From JBEBVQ01 sp037190845 (lineage in GTDB: Bacteria > Bacteroidota > Bacteroidia > Chitinophagales > Chitinophagaceae), in the NCBI GenBank assembly GCA_037190845.1, contig JBBCJI010000029.1, forward strand, positions 1 through 38,718: DNA of 38,718 nt, in the 5' to 3' direction. A model generated the notes under the pieces. That model was not told the origin of the DNA. It saw only the letters and a program-made list of their open reading frames with translations, and did no database searches. The translations under genes and the position numbers were made by a program. Below, in pieces: positions 18,201 through 25,532 of the stretch; position 1 is the stretch's first letter; every line of letters starts with the position of its first letter.

Positions 18201-18331
18201 TAAAACCGGTACGTGGAGTCACGTAACCATTCATATATCAGCTCACTGCCCGCAGCATGTGTAGCCCCAACCCTGACAGGGAAAAACAAAATCCAAAGTA
18301 ACCCGCAGCATAAAATATATTTTCTATTCAT
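15215..18331 (-). CDS. Large secreted surface protein, T9SS type B
   Basis: The 1038-residue product begins with a signal peptide at about 1-26 (MNRKYILCCGLLWILFFPVRVGATHA). The N-terminal region contains ELIYEWLRDSTYRFYFKFFNDCSGN, a pattern I know from large Bacteroidota gliding/T9SS proteins. Beta-rich Ig/PKD-like modules follow, with repeated CxDC-type cysteine pairs (SCTNCVNPVA, SCNDCITPVA). The C-terminal 90 residues (IFIPSAFSPDGDGLNDVFRV..FNRWGQEVF..GWDGRWK..TLIR) form the type B (gliding-motility-associated) sorting domain. The frame is open to 18370, but only the ATG at 18331 gives a clean signal peptide. It is first in an operon with the beta-helix protein. Its function is unknown beyond surface export. 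Confidence 0.9.
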   Translation of the reverse strand: MNRKYILCCGLLWILFFPVRVGATHAAGSELIYEWLRDSTYRFYFKFFNDCSGNISAYPDYRMCYFSPCDSTFGQVTMLRMSLLANNQLNGQAVSTGCPGVLTKCDHPSATFPGFEEWWYMADVTLPSRCDNWTFYLSINARNASDNLTGLTTNLYTEATLNNKDEQRFSSPYFSVKPIPYICINEPIGYSGGPVDPDGDVLTYEFITPRTQGGGLGAVCTYRYTATPVNFITPYDLTNPFATSGIFLFDPATSLMNFTPSLLSKNGIAVRVNKFRNGIKLGSVMRDVQFQVINCNTAPIRLEVIPTTVTGARYVNGRIEACAGVPFRFCYKATTSLGGTLLVASDNHATALPGSVATYANQATDSVLTCISWSSVDTGIRLLTVTVKDSTCRSPGVIVPQTFIIPVYVRPVMVSYLEVPLCLGDTVALAANGSTNVQWSVLPGGSDISSLSCTNCVNPVARPVTTTTYIARYNTSNTCGTGDTVVVQVTENAIEITPAGPLAFCTPDSLSLEAQASGPRPTITLDCGITQGSVSVATDTVDLRLLVPGGPQVQPNPASTPFNGNHTTARHQYLIRASDLVYSGMRSGTLTSISFYISAPASAALFEQLSISLKCTADPLDAAAGFQPGAIPVYTATGPVTLPGTTGWVDFEFDVPYDWDGIQDILVEVCYANNAATAPVYTSFYSAGYEATLFAYNLSGNVCNGGPAMTGGPIPSSQLPRMRFGWYSAPDKDFEYYWEGDVLAPGADSRIVHTRISRTSRIIAYAEGRNGCVARDTLYVYVPDHDYEAHNDTTICEGASVRLYIRDHAPDQPGFSARWYEHDYQAPVTLSCNDCITPVALPQEDMRYTVVVTDSFGCADTLYTRVRVDLTAQVSILNNDTTIGYGMPLQLRATGTENYVWSPARWLSNAFVADPVARPEAAVTFVVTGMNGICLSYDSVRVSIDYRGNIFIPSAFSPDGDGLNDVFRVGNLTFQKLIEFRVFNRWGQEVFSTTDSKAGWDGRWKSELQPMGVYHYLIQVVFPEGEIKMYKGDVTLIR

Positions 18332-18673
18332 AGAAAAAAACAATAGCGATTGCAACAATCCGGCAGTCATTTATTCCGAAGTGTCCTGCACTTTTTCAAA
18401 AGTATTATCCAATAACAACCATATTCCCCGTAATTAATTAGATATTAATTTACTTATTTATAAAGGGATTACTATCAGATAAAAATGGCAAAATCCTGAT
18501 TCCGTCCTGATCCAGGAAGCATTAAAGATGATAAGTAAATTCAAAAATATTTTTTCAAACATGCAGGCTTCCCCGTATTTTATTGGATATTTTTTTGTTT
18601 AATGAATTAATTAATTAAAAAAACAAGAATTTTATAGCTGTACGTGATGCAGGTAGCAATCTTATATAAGAGA
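18332..18673. other. Divergent promoter region, T9SS operon and HK1
   Basis: This 342-bp AT-rich spacer separates the leftward T9SS operon and rightward HK1. I find a minus-strand -7 element (below) but no clear consensus promoter for HK1 and no copy of the paired GTRTTYYCACT element. Confidence 0.6.
18397..18404 (-). promoter_or_regulatory. -7 element of the 18331-10252 T9SS operon
   Basis: On the minus strand TACTTTTG matches TAnnTTTG exactly, 66 bp from the start codon. No TTTG is found at the 19-base spacing upstream, so activation by a regulator is plausible. Confidence 0.6.
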
Positions 18674-20629
18674 ATGAAATCATTATCCCATATTACCATG
18701 CGCGCACCCTTTCCGTTGATCATGATGGTACTTGCATTTGCCTGTTGCTTCCCGGACAAAGGTTTGACACAGTGGCGCAGCAGCACACCCGAAAGCAGGG
18801 TAAATTTTGGCAATGAGCAGGATACAGCCGTAATTATGGAAAACATGCGTCATGGAGAGGAGATCATGTATGAACATCCGGACAGCGGCTTTGCTATTTT
18901 CCAAAAAACCCTACGGGAGTCAATGGAAGCAGGGTTTCCGTATGGTACAGTATTTTCCCTTCTGGAAATAGCCAATTATTATTCAGGTAAAGGCCAGTAC
19001 GACCAAAGCCTGACGGCCTTTCAGGAGGCCCTGAATTATTGCGGGCAATCACAGGAGGCACAAAGCCTCCTCCCGATGATCTATAGCGGTATTGCTGCGG
19101 TATACCAGCTTCAGAACAATTATGAAAGAGCCGCCCACTACTACTTCCGGGCTATACTTTTTGCCGAAAAGCTGCCGGTATCTTCCGGGCTGGGTTACAC
19201 GTACAGTAATGTGGCTGGTATTCTGAATCATTTCGGCCAGTCGGAACTCGCATTAAGCTACCTGAAAAAAGCGGAACAGATCGCGCTGAAAGAAAACCAT
19301 ATGAGTATACTGGAGAACGCCCTGCTCAACAGGGGAATTATCTATGTCACCCAGGAAAAATGGGAAGCGGCTATGGTACATTTTCAGAACTCGCTTTATC
19401 TCAGCCGGAAATATAACCTGTCCCGTGCACAGCATTTTGCGCTTATCAACATAGCTTCATTACACCTTCGAAATGACGATGCAGACCAGGCATTGATCTT
19501 TACCCGGGAAGCACTGAGCATTACTAAAAACGTAAATCCTGCCTATATAAACGGTGCATTGATCATTCTGGGAAAAACCCTGCTACGCCTCAAACGTTAT
19601 CAGGAAGCCGAAGACACATTGCTGCATACACTGGCCACCGCGGAAAAGCTGAACATCGGTAACCAAATGGCCCACTCGCATGAAGCGCTTGCACATCTTT
19701 ATGGCGCTACAGGACGATACCACCAGGCGTTTCAGGCGCACAAACGTTATGTGGCGCTGAAAGACAGCATCGAAAGCCGGCACATCGCCCATACCGTCAA
19801 CCAGCTTGAAATGAAATTCCGTGTAGCGGAAAAAGATAAAGAACTATACCGTCAGGAACTGCTGATCTATCAGCAGCAGCGCCGTATTGACCGGAAAAAT
19901 CTCCTGATCGTCAGCACCACCACAGGTACGCTTGTGCTGATGATACTCCTGGCAACCCTCTACCGCAACCGCCGGCACAAACAGCAGATCGTACAGCTCA
20001 AGGCCATGATGAAGGGAGAAGAGAAAGAACGCAACCGCATCGGCCGGGAGCTCCATGATGGTATCGGCGGTATGCTTACGGCGATCAATATGAACCTCGG
20101 GGCTATACAGAAACGCCATCAGGACCTCCCTCAGATGAAAGAATTTGATACCGTCGTCAGCATGTTGCAGGATATGGCGGCGGAAATACGCAAAACATCG
20201 CACAACCTCATGCCCGACATCCTGCTGCGGCACGGCTTCCCCGAAACCCTGCGCATGTACTGCGACCAGATCAATTCGGGTAATAACGTCCAGATAGACC
20301 TCCAGTGCTATGGCAACCTGGACAATCTCGACCGTTCCCTCGCCTTCTCCTTATACCGTATCCTGCAGGAGCTGATCCAGAATATCATCAAACACGCCAA
20401 CGCCCAATATGCCGTTATACAGATCCGGCAATATGAGCAGCGGCTGACGATAAGCGTGGAAGACGACGGCGGCGGCTTCGACATCCGCAACAAATATGAC
20501 GGCGCCGGTTTACAAAACATACGCTCCAGGGTAAAAGCCCTGTATGGACATATTTCTATAGAATCCGCCGCAGAAAGAGGAACAACCGTGTATATCGAAT
20601 TTGACCTGGAAAAAGCGAACAATAACTAA
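18674..20629 (+). CDS. TPR sensor histidine kinase HK1
   Basis: This 651-residue hybrid-free sensor kinase has a probable signal peptide or anchor at 1-33. A periplasmic TPR array of six or so repeats spans about 55-350 (GKGQYDQSLTAFQEAL, NNYERAAHYYFRAI, GQSELALSYLKKAEQIA). A coiled linker and one membrane helix at about 411-431 (LLIVSTTTGTLVLMILLATLY) follow. The HisKA_3 phospho-acceptor is H461 (RIGRELHDGIGG). The ATPase domain shows N-box ELIQNIIKHA, G1 EDDGGGFD and G2 GAGLQNIRSR. This is the NarX/DesK-like class that pairs with NarL-type regulators. RR-B follows 88 bp downstream and is its natural partner. Alternative starts at 18644 (GTG) and 18647 (ATG) exist; 18674 gives the best signal peptide. 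Confidence 0.9.
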   Translation: MKSLSHITMRAPFPLIMMVLAFACCFPDKGLTQWRSSTPESRVNFGNEQDTAVIMENMRHGEEIMYEHPDSGFAIFQKTLRESMEAGFPYGTVFSLLEIANYYSGKGQYDQSLTAFQEALNYCGQSQEAQSLLPMIYSGIAAVYQLQNNYERAAHYYFRAILFAEKLPVSSGLGYTYSNVAGILNHFGQSELALSYLKKAEQIALKENHMSILENALLNRGIIYVTQEKWEAAMVHFQNSLYLSRKYNLSRAQHFALINIASLHLRNDDADQALIFTREALSITKNVNPAYINGALIILGKTLLRLKRYQEAEDTLLHTLATAEKLNIGNQMAHSHEALAHLYGATGRYHQAFQAHKRYVALKDSIESRHIAHTVNQLEMKFRVAEKDKELYRQELLIYQQQRRIDRKNLLIVSTTTGTLVLMILLATLYRNRRHKQQIVQLKAMMKGEEKERNRIGRELHDGIGGMLTAINMNLGAIQKRHQDLPQMKEFDTVVSMLQDMAAEIRKTSHNLMPDILLRHGFPETLRMYCDQINSGNNVQIDLQCYGNLDNLDRSLAFSLYRILQELIQNIIKHANAQYAVIQIRQYEQRLTISVEDDGGGFDIRNKYDGAGLQNIRSRVKALYGHISIESAAERGTTVYIEFDLEKANNN

Positions 20630-20717
20630 TCACCGGCAGAAAAATCAGTAAATTGCCATTTGTTGCATTGAAAATGGAAATTTTCGTCCTTCACTTTCAA
20701 CTTTCAATTAAAAAGAT

Positions 20718-21356
20718 ATGAACATAAGAATTGCTGTTGCGGATGACCATCCTATGGTTATCATCGGACTGCAGAATATGCTGGCCAACTATCCCCATAT
20801 TACTCTGGGAAGTACATATCCGGACGGTACCGAATTGATGAAAGGACTTGAAAAAGAGGTGCCTGATGTGTTGCTGCTTGATGTGCAATTACCGGGACAG
20901 CCGGGAGATGAGCTGGCGCCTGTAATCCTGAAAAAATACCCGGATCTGCATATCCTTACGCTAACCAATCTCGACAGCGCCCTGTGCGCGCATAACATGC
21001 TGCGGCAGGGCGTAAAAGGCTACCTCCTGAAAACCACCAACCAGAACACACTGATAGAAGCGATAGAGACACTGTACAAAGGCGAAGAATACATTGAACC
21101 TTCCATGCGGGAAAAGATTACACAGCTCAGCCATGGCAGAACACGGGAAACTGCACTGAAGTTCACACTTACACCCAGGGAAAAAGAAGTGCTGCAACTG
21201 ATCGTGAACGGCGATACCAACAAAGACATTTCACAGAAGCTGCACATCGGGCAACGTACAGTAGAATACTACCGGTTCAATATTCTGCTTAAGCTGGATG
21301 TTAACAATACTGCTGCCCTTGTAAAGAAAGTGCTGCGGTTAGGACTTGCAGAATAA
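20718..21356 (+). CDS. NarL/LuxR-type response regulator RR-B
   Basis: This 212-residue regulator begins MNIRIAVADDHPMVIIGL. It has acidic pocket D9/D10, phospho-acceptor D55 (DVLLLDVQLPG), K in YLLK, and a C-terminal LuxR helix-turn-helix (LTPREKEVLQLI..ISQKLHIGQRTVEYYR). It follows HK1 in the same direction, so the two form a two-component pair. The receiver domain is closely related to RR-A, sharing YPDG, GQPGDELAPV and TLIEAIET, while the recognition region has diverged (GQRTVEYYRFN rather than SLRTVENYRLN). That suggests separate DNA targets after duplication. It converges on RR-C with only 28 bp between stop codons. Confidence 0.92.
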   Translation: MNIRIAVADDHPMVIIGLQNMLANYPHITLGSTYPDGTELMKGLEKEVPDVLLLDVQLPGQPGDELAPVILKKYPDLHILTLTNLDSALCAHNMLRQGVKGYLLKTTNQNTLIEAIETLYKGEEYIEPSMREKITQLSHGRTRETALKFTLTPREKEVLQLIVNGDTNKDISQKLHIGQRTVEYYRFNILLKLDVNNTAALVKKVLRLGLAE

Positions 21357-21384
21357 AGAATAAATACCGGCAGATACACAGGCT

Positions 21385-22026
21385 TCATTCCACAAGCCCC
21401 ATCTGCATGGCTTTCTTAATCATACCGACCATATTTTTGGCGTCCAGTTTCTGCATCAGTCCCAGACGATAGTTTTCTACCGTACGATGACTGAGAAAAA
21501 GTTTATCAGCGATCTCATGGCTGGTATATTCTTCGGCAATTAACTGGAGAATATCTTTTTCACGTTGGGTAAGTTCAAGTGAATTCGATACTTTGTTACG
21601 TATTTTCAACGTATCTTTTACCAACGCATCCTTTACTTCCGGAGAAAGAAACTGCAGACCGTGATAAACACTTTCAATCGCTTCCAGCAACAGTGTATGT
21701 TCCGACGTTTTCAGCACATAACCGGTAGCTCCGCTGCGTAGCAGCGTTCTGATAAAAAAGATACTGTCATGGCTGGTAAGAATGAGTATGCGTGCAGAAG
21801 GATATTTACGTGTAATGATCCGTGTCAGCTCATCCCCCGGGACATCGGGAAGATGTACATCCAACAGCAACACATCCGGGACATTCTTTTGCAGGCCGTC
21901 CAGTAACGCCTGACCATTCGGATACAAAGCCGTCACTTCGATACGGCCATGTGCTTCCAGCGCATTTTTCAACCCGTTGAGCATCATGGGATGATCATCC
22001 GTAATTGCAACCCGTATAGGTTCCAT
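21385..22026 (-). CDS. NarL/LuxR-type response regulator RR-C
   Basis: This 213-residue protein has receiver residues D10/D11, phospho-acceptor D56 (DVLLLDVHLP), a TSHD switch and K in YVLK. A LuxR-type helix-turn-helix follows (LTQREKDILQLI..IADKLFLSHRTVENYR). It is more distant from RR-A and RR-B than they are from each other. No kinase adjoins it on its own strand. It is divergent from B1, and the paired GTRTTYYCACT element lies 116 bp upstream of its start codon. The same arrangement recurs at HK2, so HK2 is my candidate partner. RR-C could bind the element and control itself and B1, A1 and A2; that is inference. Confidence 0.92.
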   Translation of the reverse strand: MEPIRVAITDDHPMMLNGLKNALEAHGRIEVTALYPNGQALLDGLQKNVPDVLLLDVHLPDVPGDELTRIITRKYPSARILILTSHDSIFFIRTLLRSGATGYVLKTSEHTLLLEAIESVYHGLQFLSPEVKDALVKDTLKIRNKVSNSLELTQREKDILQLIAEEYTSHEIADKLFLSHRTVENYRLGLMQKLDAKNMVGMIKKAMQMGLVE

Positions 22027-22141
22027 AAAATATCATTGACATGCATTACACTTCAGAAAAACAGAATTATAAACCTTTTCTGAAATTACTTTTAAAAGTA
22101 CATAAAAGAACAAGACAACTACATGTAAATAAAAAAAACAA

Positions 22142-22177
22142 GTGTTTTCACTTTATAAAAAGACAGGTATTTCCACT
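22142..22177 (+). promoter_or_regulatory. Paired direct-repeat operator upstream of B1
   Basis: GTGTTTTCACT (22142-22152) and GTATTTCCACT (22167-22177) are direct repeats of GTRTTYYCACT, starting 25 bp apart. The second is followed by CTAAT. TTTTG at 22204-22208 may be the -7 core, and the B1 ATG is 60 bp after that G. The same layout occurs at 25406 and 31689. Confidence 0.7.
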
Positions 22178-22267
22178 CTAATCCAATGGCCGGAAAAAAA
22201 GGATTTTGCGTAAGTTGATATAATATTTAAATCGTACACAAATATCTGTAATCATATCTTATTGTTT

Positions 22268-25120
22268 ATGATAAAGCATTTTACAAAAAAATTTATAGTC
22301 GTTACCTTGTTTGCCATTCCGGTAAGTGCCCAGGTACCTGTTATTGAATGGGATAAAACTGCGGGGGGAACAGGCGCCGATCAATGTATGGATATCATAC
22401 AAACCAGAGACGGCGGATATGTGGCAAGTGGCCGCACCACATCCGGCGCCAACGGAGATAAGACGGAAGCGGGACGTGGCGGGATCGATTACTGGATCAT
22501 CAAACTCAATCCTGCAGGCACCGCTATCCAGTGGCAAAAGAGGCTGGGCACAAGTGCCGACGATATGCCGGCGGGTATCATACAGACACCCGATGACGGC
22601 TTTGTGGTATCGGGGCAGTCTAACGGCGGTGCTAACGGAGACCGTACTGTAGCCTCTTTCGGAATAAGGGACTATTGGGTATTCAAGTTGGACCCGACAG
22701 GGAATCCTCTCTGGCAAACAGCCTTTGGCGGCAACAGCAATGATATGGGCTATTGTATGGCTCCTGCGACAAACGGCGGTTTTATCATTGGCGGCGCATC
22801 CATGTCGGGCGCCACCGGCACCAGAACGGAAGCCAACAGGGGTGATTATGACTACTGGATCGTAAAGCTCGACAGCTCACGAAACCAGCAGTGGAATAAA
22901 GCGATCGGCGGCAGCGGATGGGAACAACAAAACATAGTATGGCAGACCCATGATGGCGGATACATACTCGGAGGCGGATCCCGCTCGGGTATATCGGGCG
23001 ACAAAACAGGAGCCACATGGGGAGGACTTTATGATTATTGGGTCGTCAAACTGGATTCCCTGAGGAGTATCCAGTGGCAACGAACGCTGGGAGGTACAGG
23101 AGATGATTATCTTACGGGAATGCAGCAGACTGCAGACAGGGGATATATTCTGGCCGGGCATTCCAATTCCGGTATTTCGGGAGACAAGACAGAGGCATCA
23201 AGGGGAGGAATGGATTTCTGGATCATCAAACTGGATTCTCTGGGGAATATGCAATGGCAAAAAACAATCGGCGGTGCAGGAGAAGAAACTATTTTTTCGA
23301 TGCATGGCGTCAAACAGACGGCAGATGGCGGATACGTCATTGCAGGAAGTTCCGGATCAGGCATCTCCGGCGATAAAACAGAAGCCTCCAAAGGCGGGCT
23401 GGATTATTGGCTGGTCAAGCTCACCCCTACGGGGAATATCCAGTGGCAGAAGACCATCGGAGGATCTAATGATGACCAGGCAAGAGCATTCCAGCTAACA
23501 GCAGATGGTGGATATATCATCGGCGGACTTTCAGCTTCATCCATATCAGGCGACAAAACAGAAGTCACCCGCGGAGGAGATGATTTCTGGATCGTAAAGC
23601 TGCGCCCGCCGTGCGATCATGTAAATACCTACGTGACAGATTCATTATGCATCGGCGGCAGCTATCAATTGCCGGGAGGCATAGTTACTACGACGCCCGG
23701 GGTATACACAGATACCTTCCGGACTCCGGCCGGATGTGATAGTATTATTATAACCACCCTGATGCATATGCAGGATAGCATATACCTGCATGCCAATGGC
23801 ATATTAGGCACCGACACACTGGTTTGTGCAGGTACGCCCTATCAACTAAATGCGACTTATCCCGGAGCTATCGGATATAATTGGAACACACTGGCTACTA
23901 CACCCAAAATAACGATCACCCAGGCCGGATCTTATTGGATGGAAATGACGTCGCTAAACGGATGTACCGGCAGGGATACCATAATCATCACATGGGTCCC
24001 TCCGCCAGTTGTAGATCTGGGCAATGATACCGGTATCTGTGACATAGACCTACCCTTATGGCTTAATTCTGCCCAGGAGCCGGGCGCCCATTACCTGTGG
24101 AGCAACGGGCTGTCGGATACACAAATGCTGGTGACCCGTAGCGGGAAACACTGGCTGAAAGTAAGTATCCACGGATGCGTCGTTAGCGATACGATTGAAA
24201 TCACGGTAGTCCCTACGCCCGCAGTATATATCGGTAGCGATAGCGTCATTTGCATCCAGACACCGGCAAGGATAGGCATGGAACTTGCCGGGGCTGTATA
24301 CCAATGGAATACCGGAGCAACCACTCCTTTTGTACACGTATCTGCAACCGGCGCTTACATATTGCAGGTAAACCTGAACGGATGTATGGTATCTGATACG
24401 ATAAATATTACTGCCATGCCGGACCCGGATATCAACCTGGGACCTGACCGGGACATATGCCCCAAACAGGTGATCCTGCTGGATGCTACCTACGGCAATG
24501 ACAGCCGGTATGAATGGGGAACCGGCGATATCTCCTCCGTTTATGCGGCTGCCTCAGCCGGGACATACCAGGTAACAGTAACATCGGCATACAACTGTGT
24601 CGGCCGCGACACCGTAATATTAAGCCACTACCCTATGCCGGTAGTATCGCTGGGTGCAGACACGACTGTTTGTGAAGAAACACCGTTGGCGCTTGTACCC
24701 TGGAACATCAATACAGATGCCTTACAGTGGTCGGACGGCAGCACCCTCCATACACTATACATAATGTATGGAGGTGAGTACACAGTAACTGCCATCAATA
24801 AATGCGGGACTGCGTCAGATACCATAATGATAAAAGATATCTTCTGTGAGATCTGGCTGCCGAATGCATTTACACCGAACGGTGATGGAAAGAATGATGT
24901 GTTCCGCGTGTTAGGTAATATGGGCAGGATAAAAACATTCGGGCTGAGTATATACAACCGGTGGGGAGAACAGATATTCCATACAAACGACAAATACCAG
25001 GGATGGGATGGTACATACCGTGGCAGGAATGAAATGTCAGGTACATACATGTATATGCTTGAATACAGCATGGACGGGAAACCTTACCTGGTTAAGAACA
25101 ACTTTCATCTGATCAGGTAA
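22268..25120 (+). CDS. B1: seven-repeat propeller/Ig surface protein, T9SS type B
   Basis: This 950-residue secreted protein has a signal peptide at 1-22 (ends PVSAQ). Seven repeats of about 57-63 residues (about 23-447) each hold a QT.DGGY(V/I).GG core, a SGD(K/R)TE turn, a DYW(I/V)KL strand and an IQWQKT strand. Seven such repeats fit a seven-bladed beta-propeller. Ig-like modules with LGNDT.IC and 'YLWSNG' or 'YQWNTG' cores follow. A type B sorting domain occupies about 862-950 (LPNAFTPNGDGKND..YNRWGEQIF..GWDGTYRG..HLIR). The C-terminal half is homologous to B2. An in-frame TTG lies at 22262, but the ATG at 22268 keeps the leader length equal to A1 and A2. Probable surface adhesin; no catalytic motif seen. 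Confidence 0.9.
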   Translation: MIKHFTKKFIVVTLFAIPVSAQVPVIEWDKTAGGTGADQCMDIIQTRDGGYVASGRTTSGANGDKTEAGRGGIDYWIIKLNPAGTAIQWQKRLGTSADDMPAGIIQTPDDGFVVSGQSNGGANGDRTVASFGIRDYWVFKLDPTGNPLWQTAFGGNSNDMGYCMAPATNGGFIIGGASMSGATGTRTEANRGDYDYWIVKLDSSRNQQWNKAIGGSGWEQQNIVWQTHDGGYILGGGSRSGISGDKTGATWGGLYDYWVVKLDSLRSIQWQRTLGGTGDDYLTGMQQTADRGYILAGHSNSGISGDKTEASRGGMDFWIIKLDSLGNMQWQKTIGGAGEETIFSMHGVKQTADGGYVIAGSSGSGISGDKTEASKGGLDYWLVKLTPTGNIQWQKTIGGSNDDQARAFQLTADGGYIIGGLSASSISGDKTEVTRGGDDFWIVKLRPPCDHVNTYVTDSLCIGGSYQLPGGIVTTTPGVYTDTFRTPAGCDSIIITTLMHMQDSIYLHANGILGTDTLVCAGTPYQLNATYPGAIGYNWNTLATTPKITITQAGSYWMEMTSLNGCTGRDTIIITWVPPPVVDLGNDTGICDIDLPLWLNSAQEPGAHYLWSNGLSDTQMLVTRSGKHWLKVSIHGCVVSDTIEITVVPTPAVYIGSDSVICIQTPARIGMELAGAVYQWNTGATTPFVHVSATGAYILQVNLNGCMVSDTINITAMPDPDINLGPDRDICPKQVILLDATYGNDSRYEWGTGDISSVYAAASAGTYQVTVTSAYNCVGRDTVILSHYPMPVVSLGADTTVCEETPLALVPWNINTDALQWSDGSTLHTLYIMYGGEYTVTAINKCGTASDTIMIKDIFCEIWLPNAFTPNGDGKNDVFRVLGNMGRIKTFGLSIYNRWGEQIFHTNDKYQGWDGTYRGRNEMSGTYMYMLEYSMDGKPYLVKNNFHLIR

Positions 25121-25532
25121 ACGGTAACAGAATACTTGCCGGCCGGTACTTCCACGAAAACGGAAGGTATTTCCTATATCGTATTAATGTCCCACAGAGC
25201 CGGCATGCGGGTCTGTGTTTCTCTGTATGCTAACGCCCGCCGCAACCATCTTCTATATGCAATATTATATTTCCTACGGGAGATGTACCTAAGAAAAAGT
25301 TTACCCTGACACACTGCATCATAACCGGAAAATAATAAGGGTAATCATTTACCTTTTTATTTCCGTGCTTCCGTAAATCCATTTACATCAAACATATCAA
25401 CATGAGTATTTCCACTCCTTTTCAAAAGAAGTGTTCTCACTCTAATACCACTTATACAAAGTATGCAGTTTTGTGAATGAAGCAGCTACCTCTAATCCTG
25501 CTTGTTTTTTTCACATTAATCAATTTACGCAA
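25121..25532. other. B1-A1 intergenic region
   Basis: This 412-bp spacer has a weak hairpin shortly after B1 (CTTCC/GGAAG near 25150-25167), then the paired operator (25406-25441), TTTTG at 25469-25473, and a leader sharing long identity with the A2 leader. I see no gene in the remaining stretch. Confidence 0.6.
25406..25441 (+). promoter_or_regulatory. Paired direct-repeat operator upstream of A1
   Basis: GTATTTCCACT (25406-25416) and GTGTTCTCACT (25431-25441) start 25 bp apart. CTAAT follows the second, TTTTG (25469-25473) begins 28 bp after it, and the A1 ATG is 60 bp after that G. Confidence 0.7.

Noticed and set aside
18332..18673. Copy of the paired GTRTTYYCACT operator in the T9SS operon/HK1 spacer
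   Set aside because: Only a weak single look-alike (GTATTATCCAA near 18402); no second half 25 bp away and wrong placement relative to the -7 element.
22262..22267. TTG start two codons upstream for B1
   Set aside because: The ATG at 22268 gives a good signal peptide and the same 60-bp spacing seen at A1 and A2.
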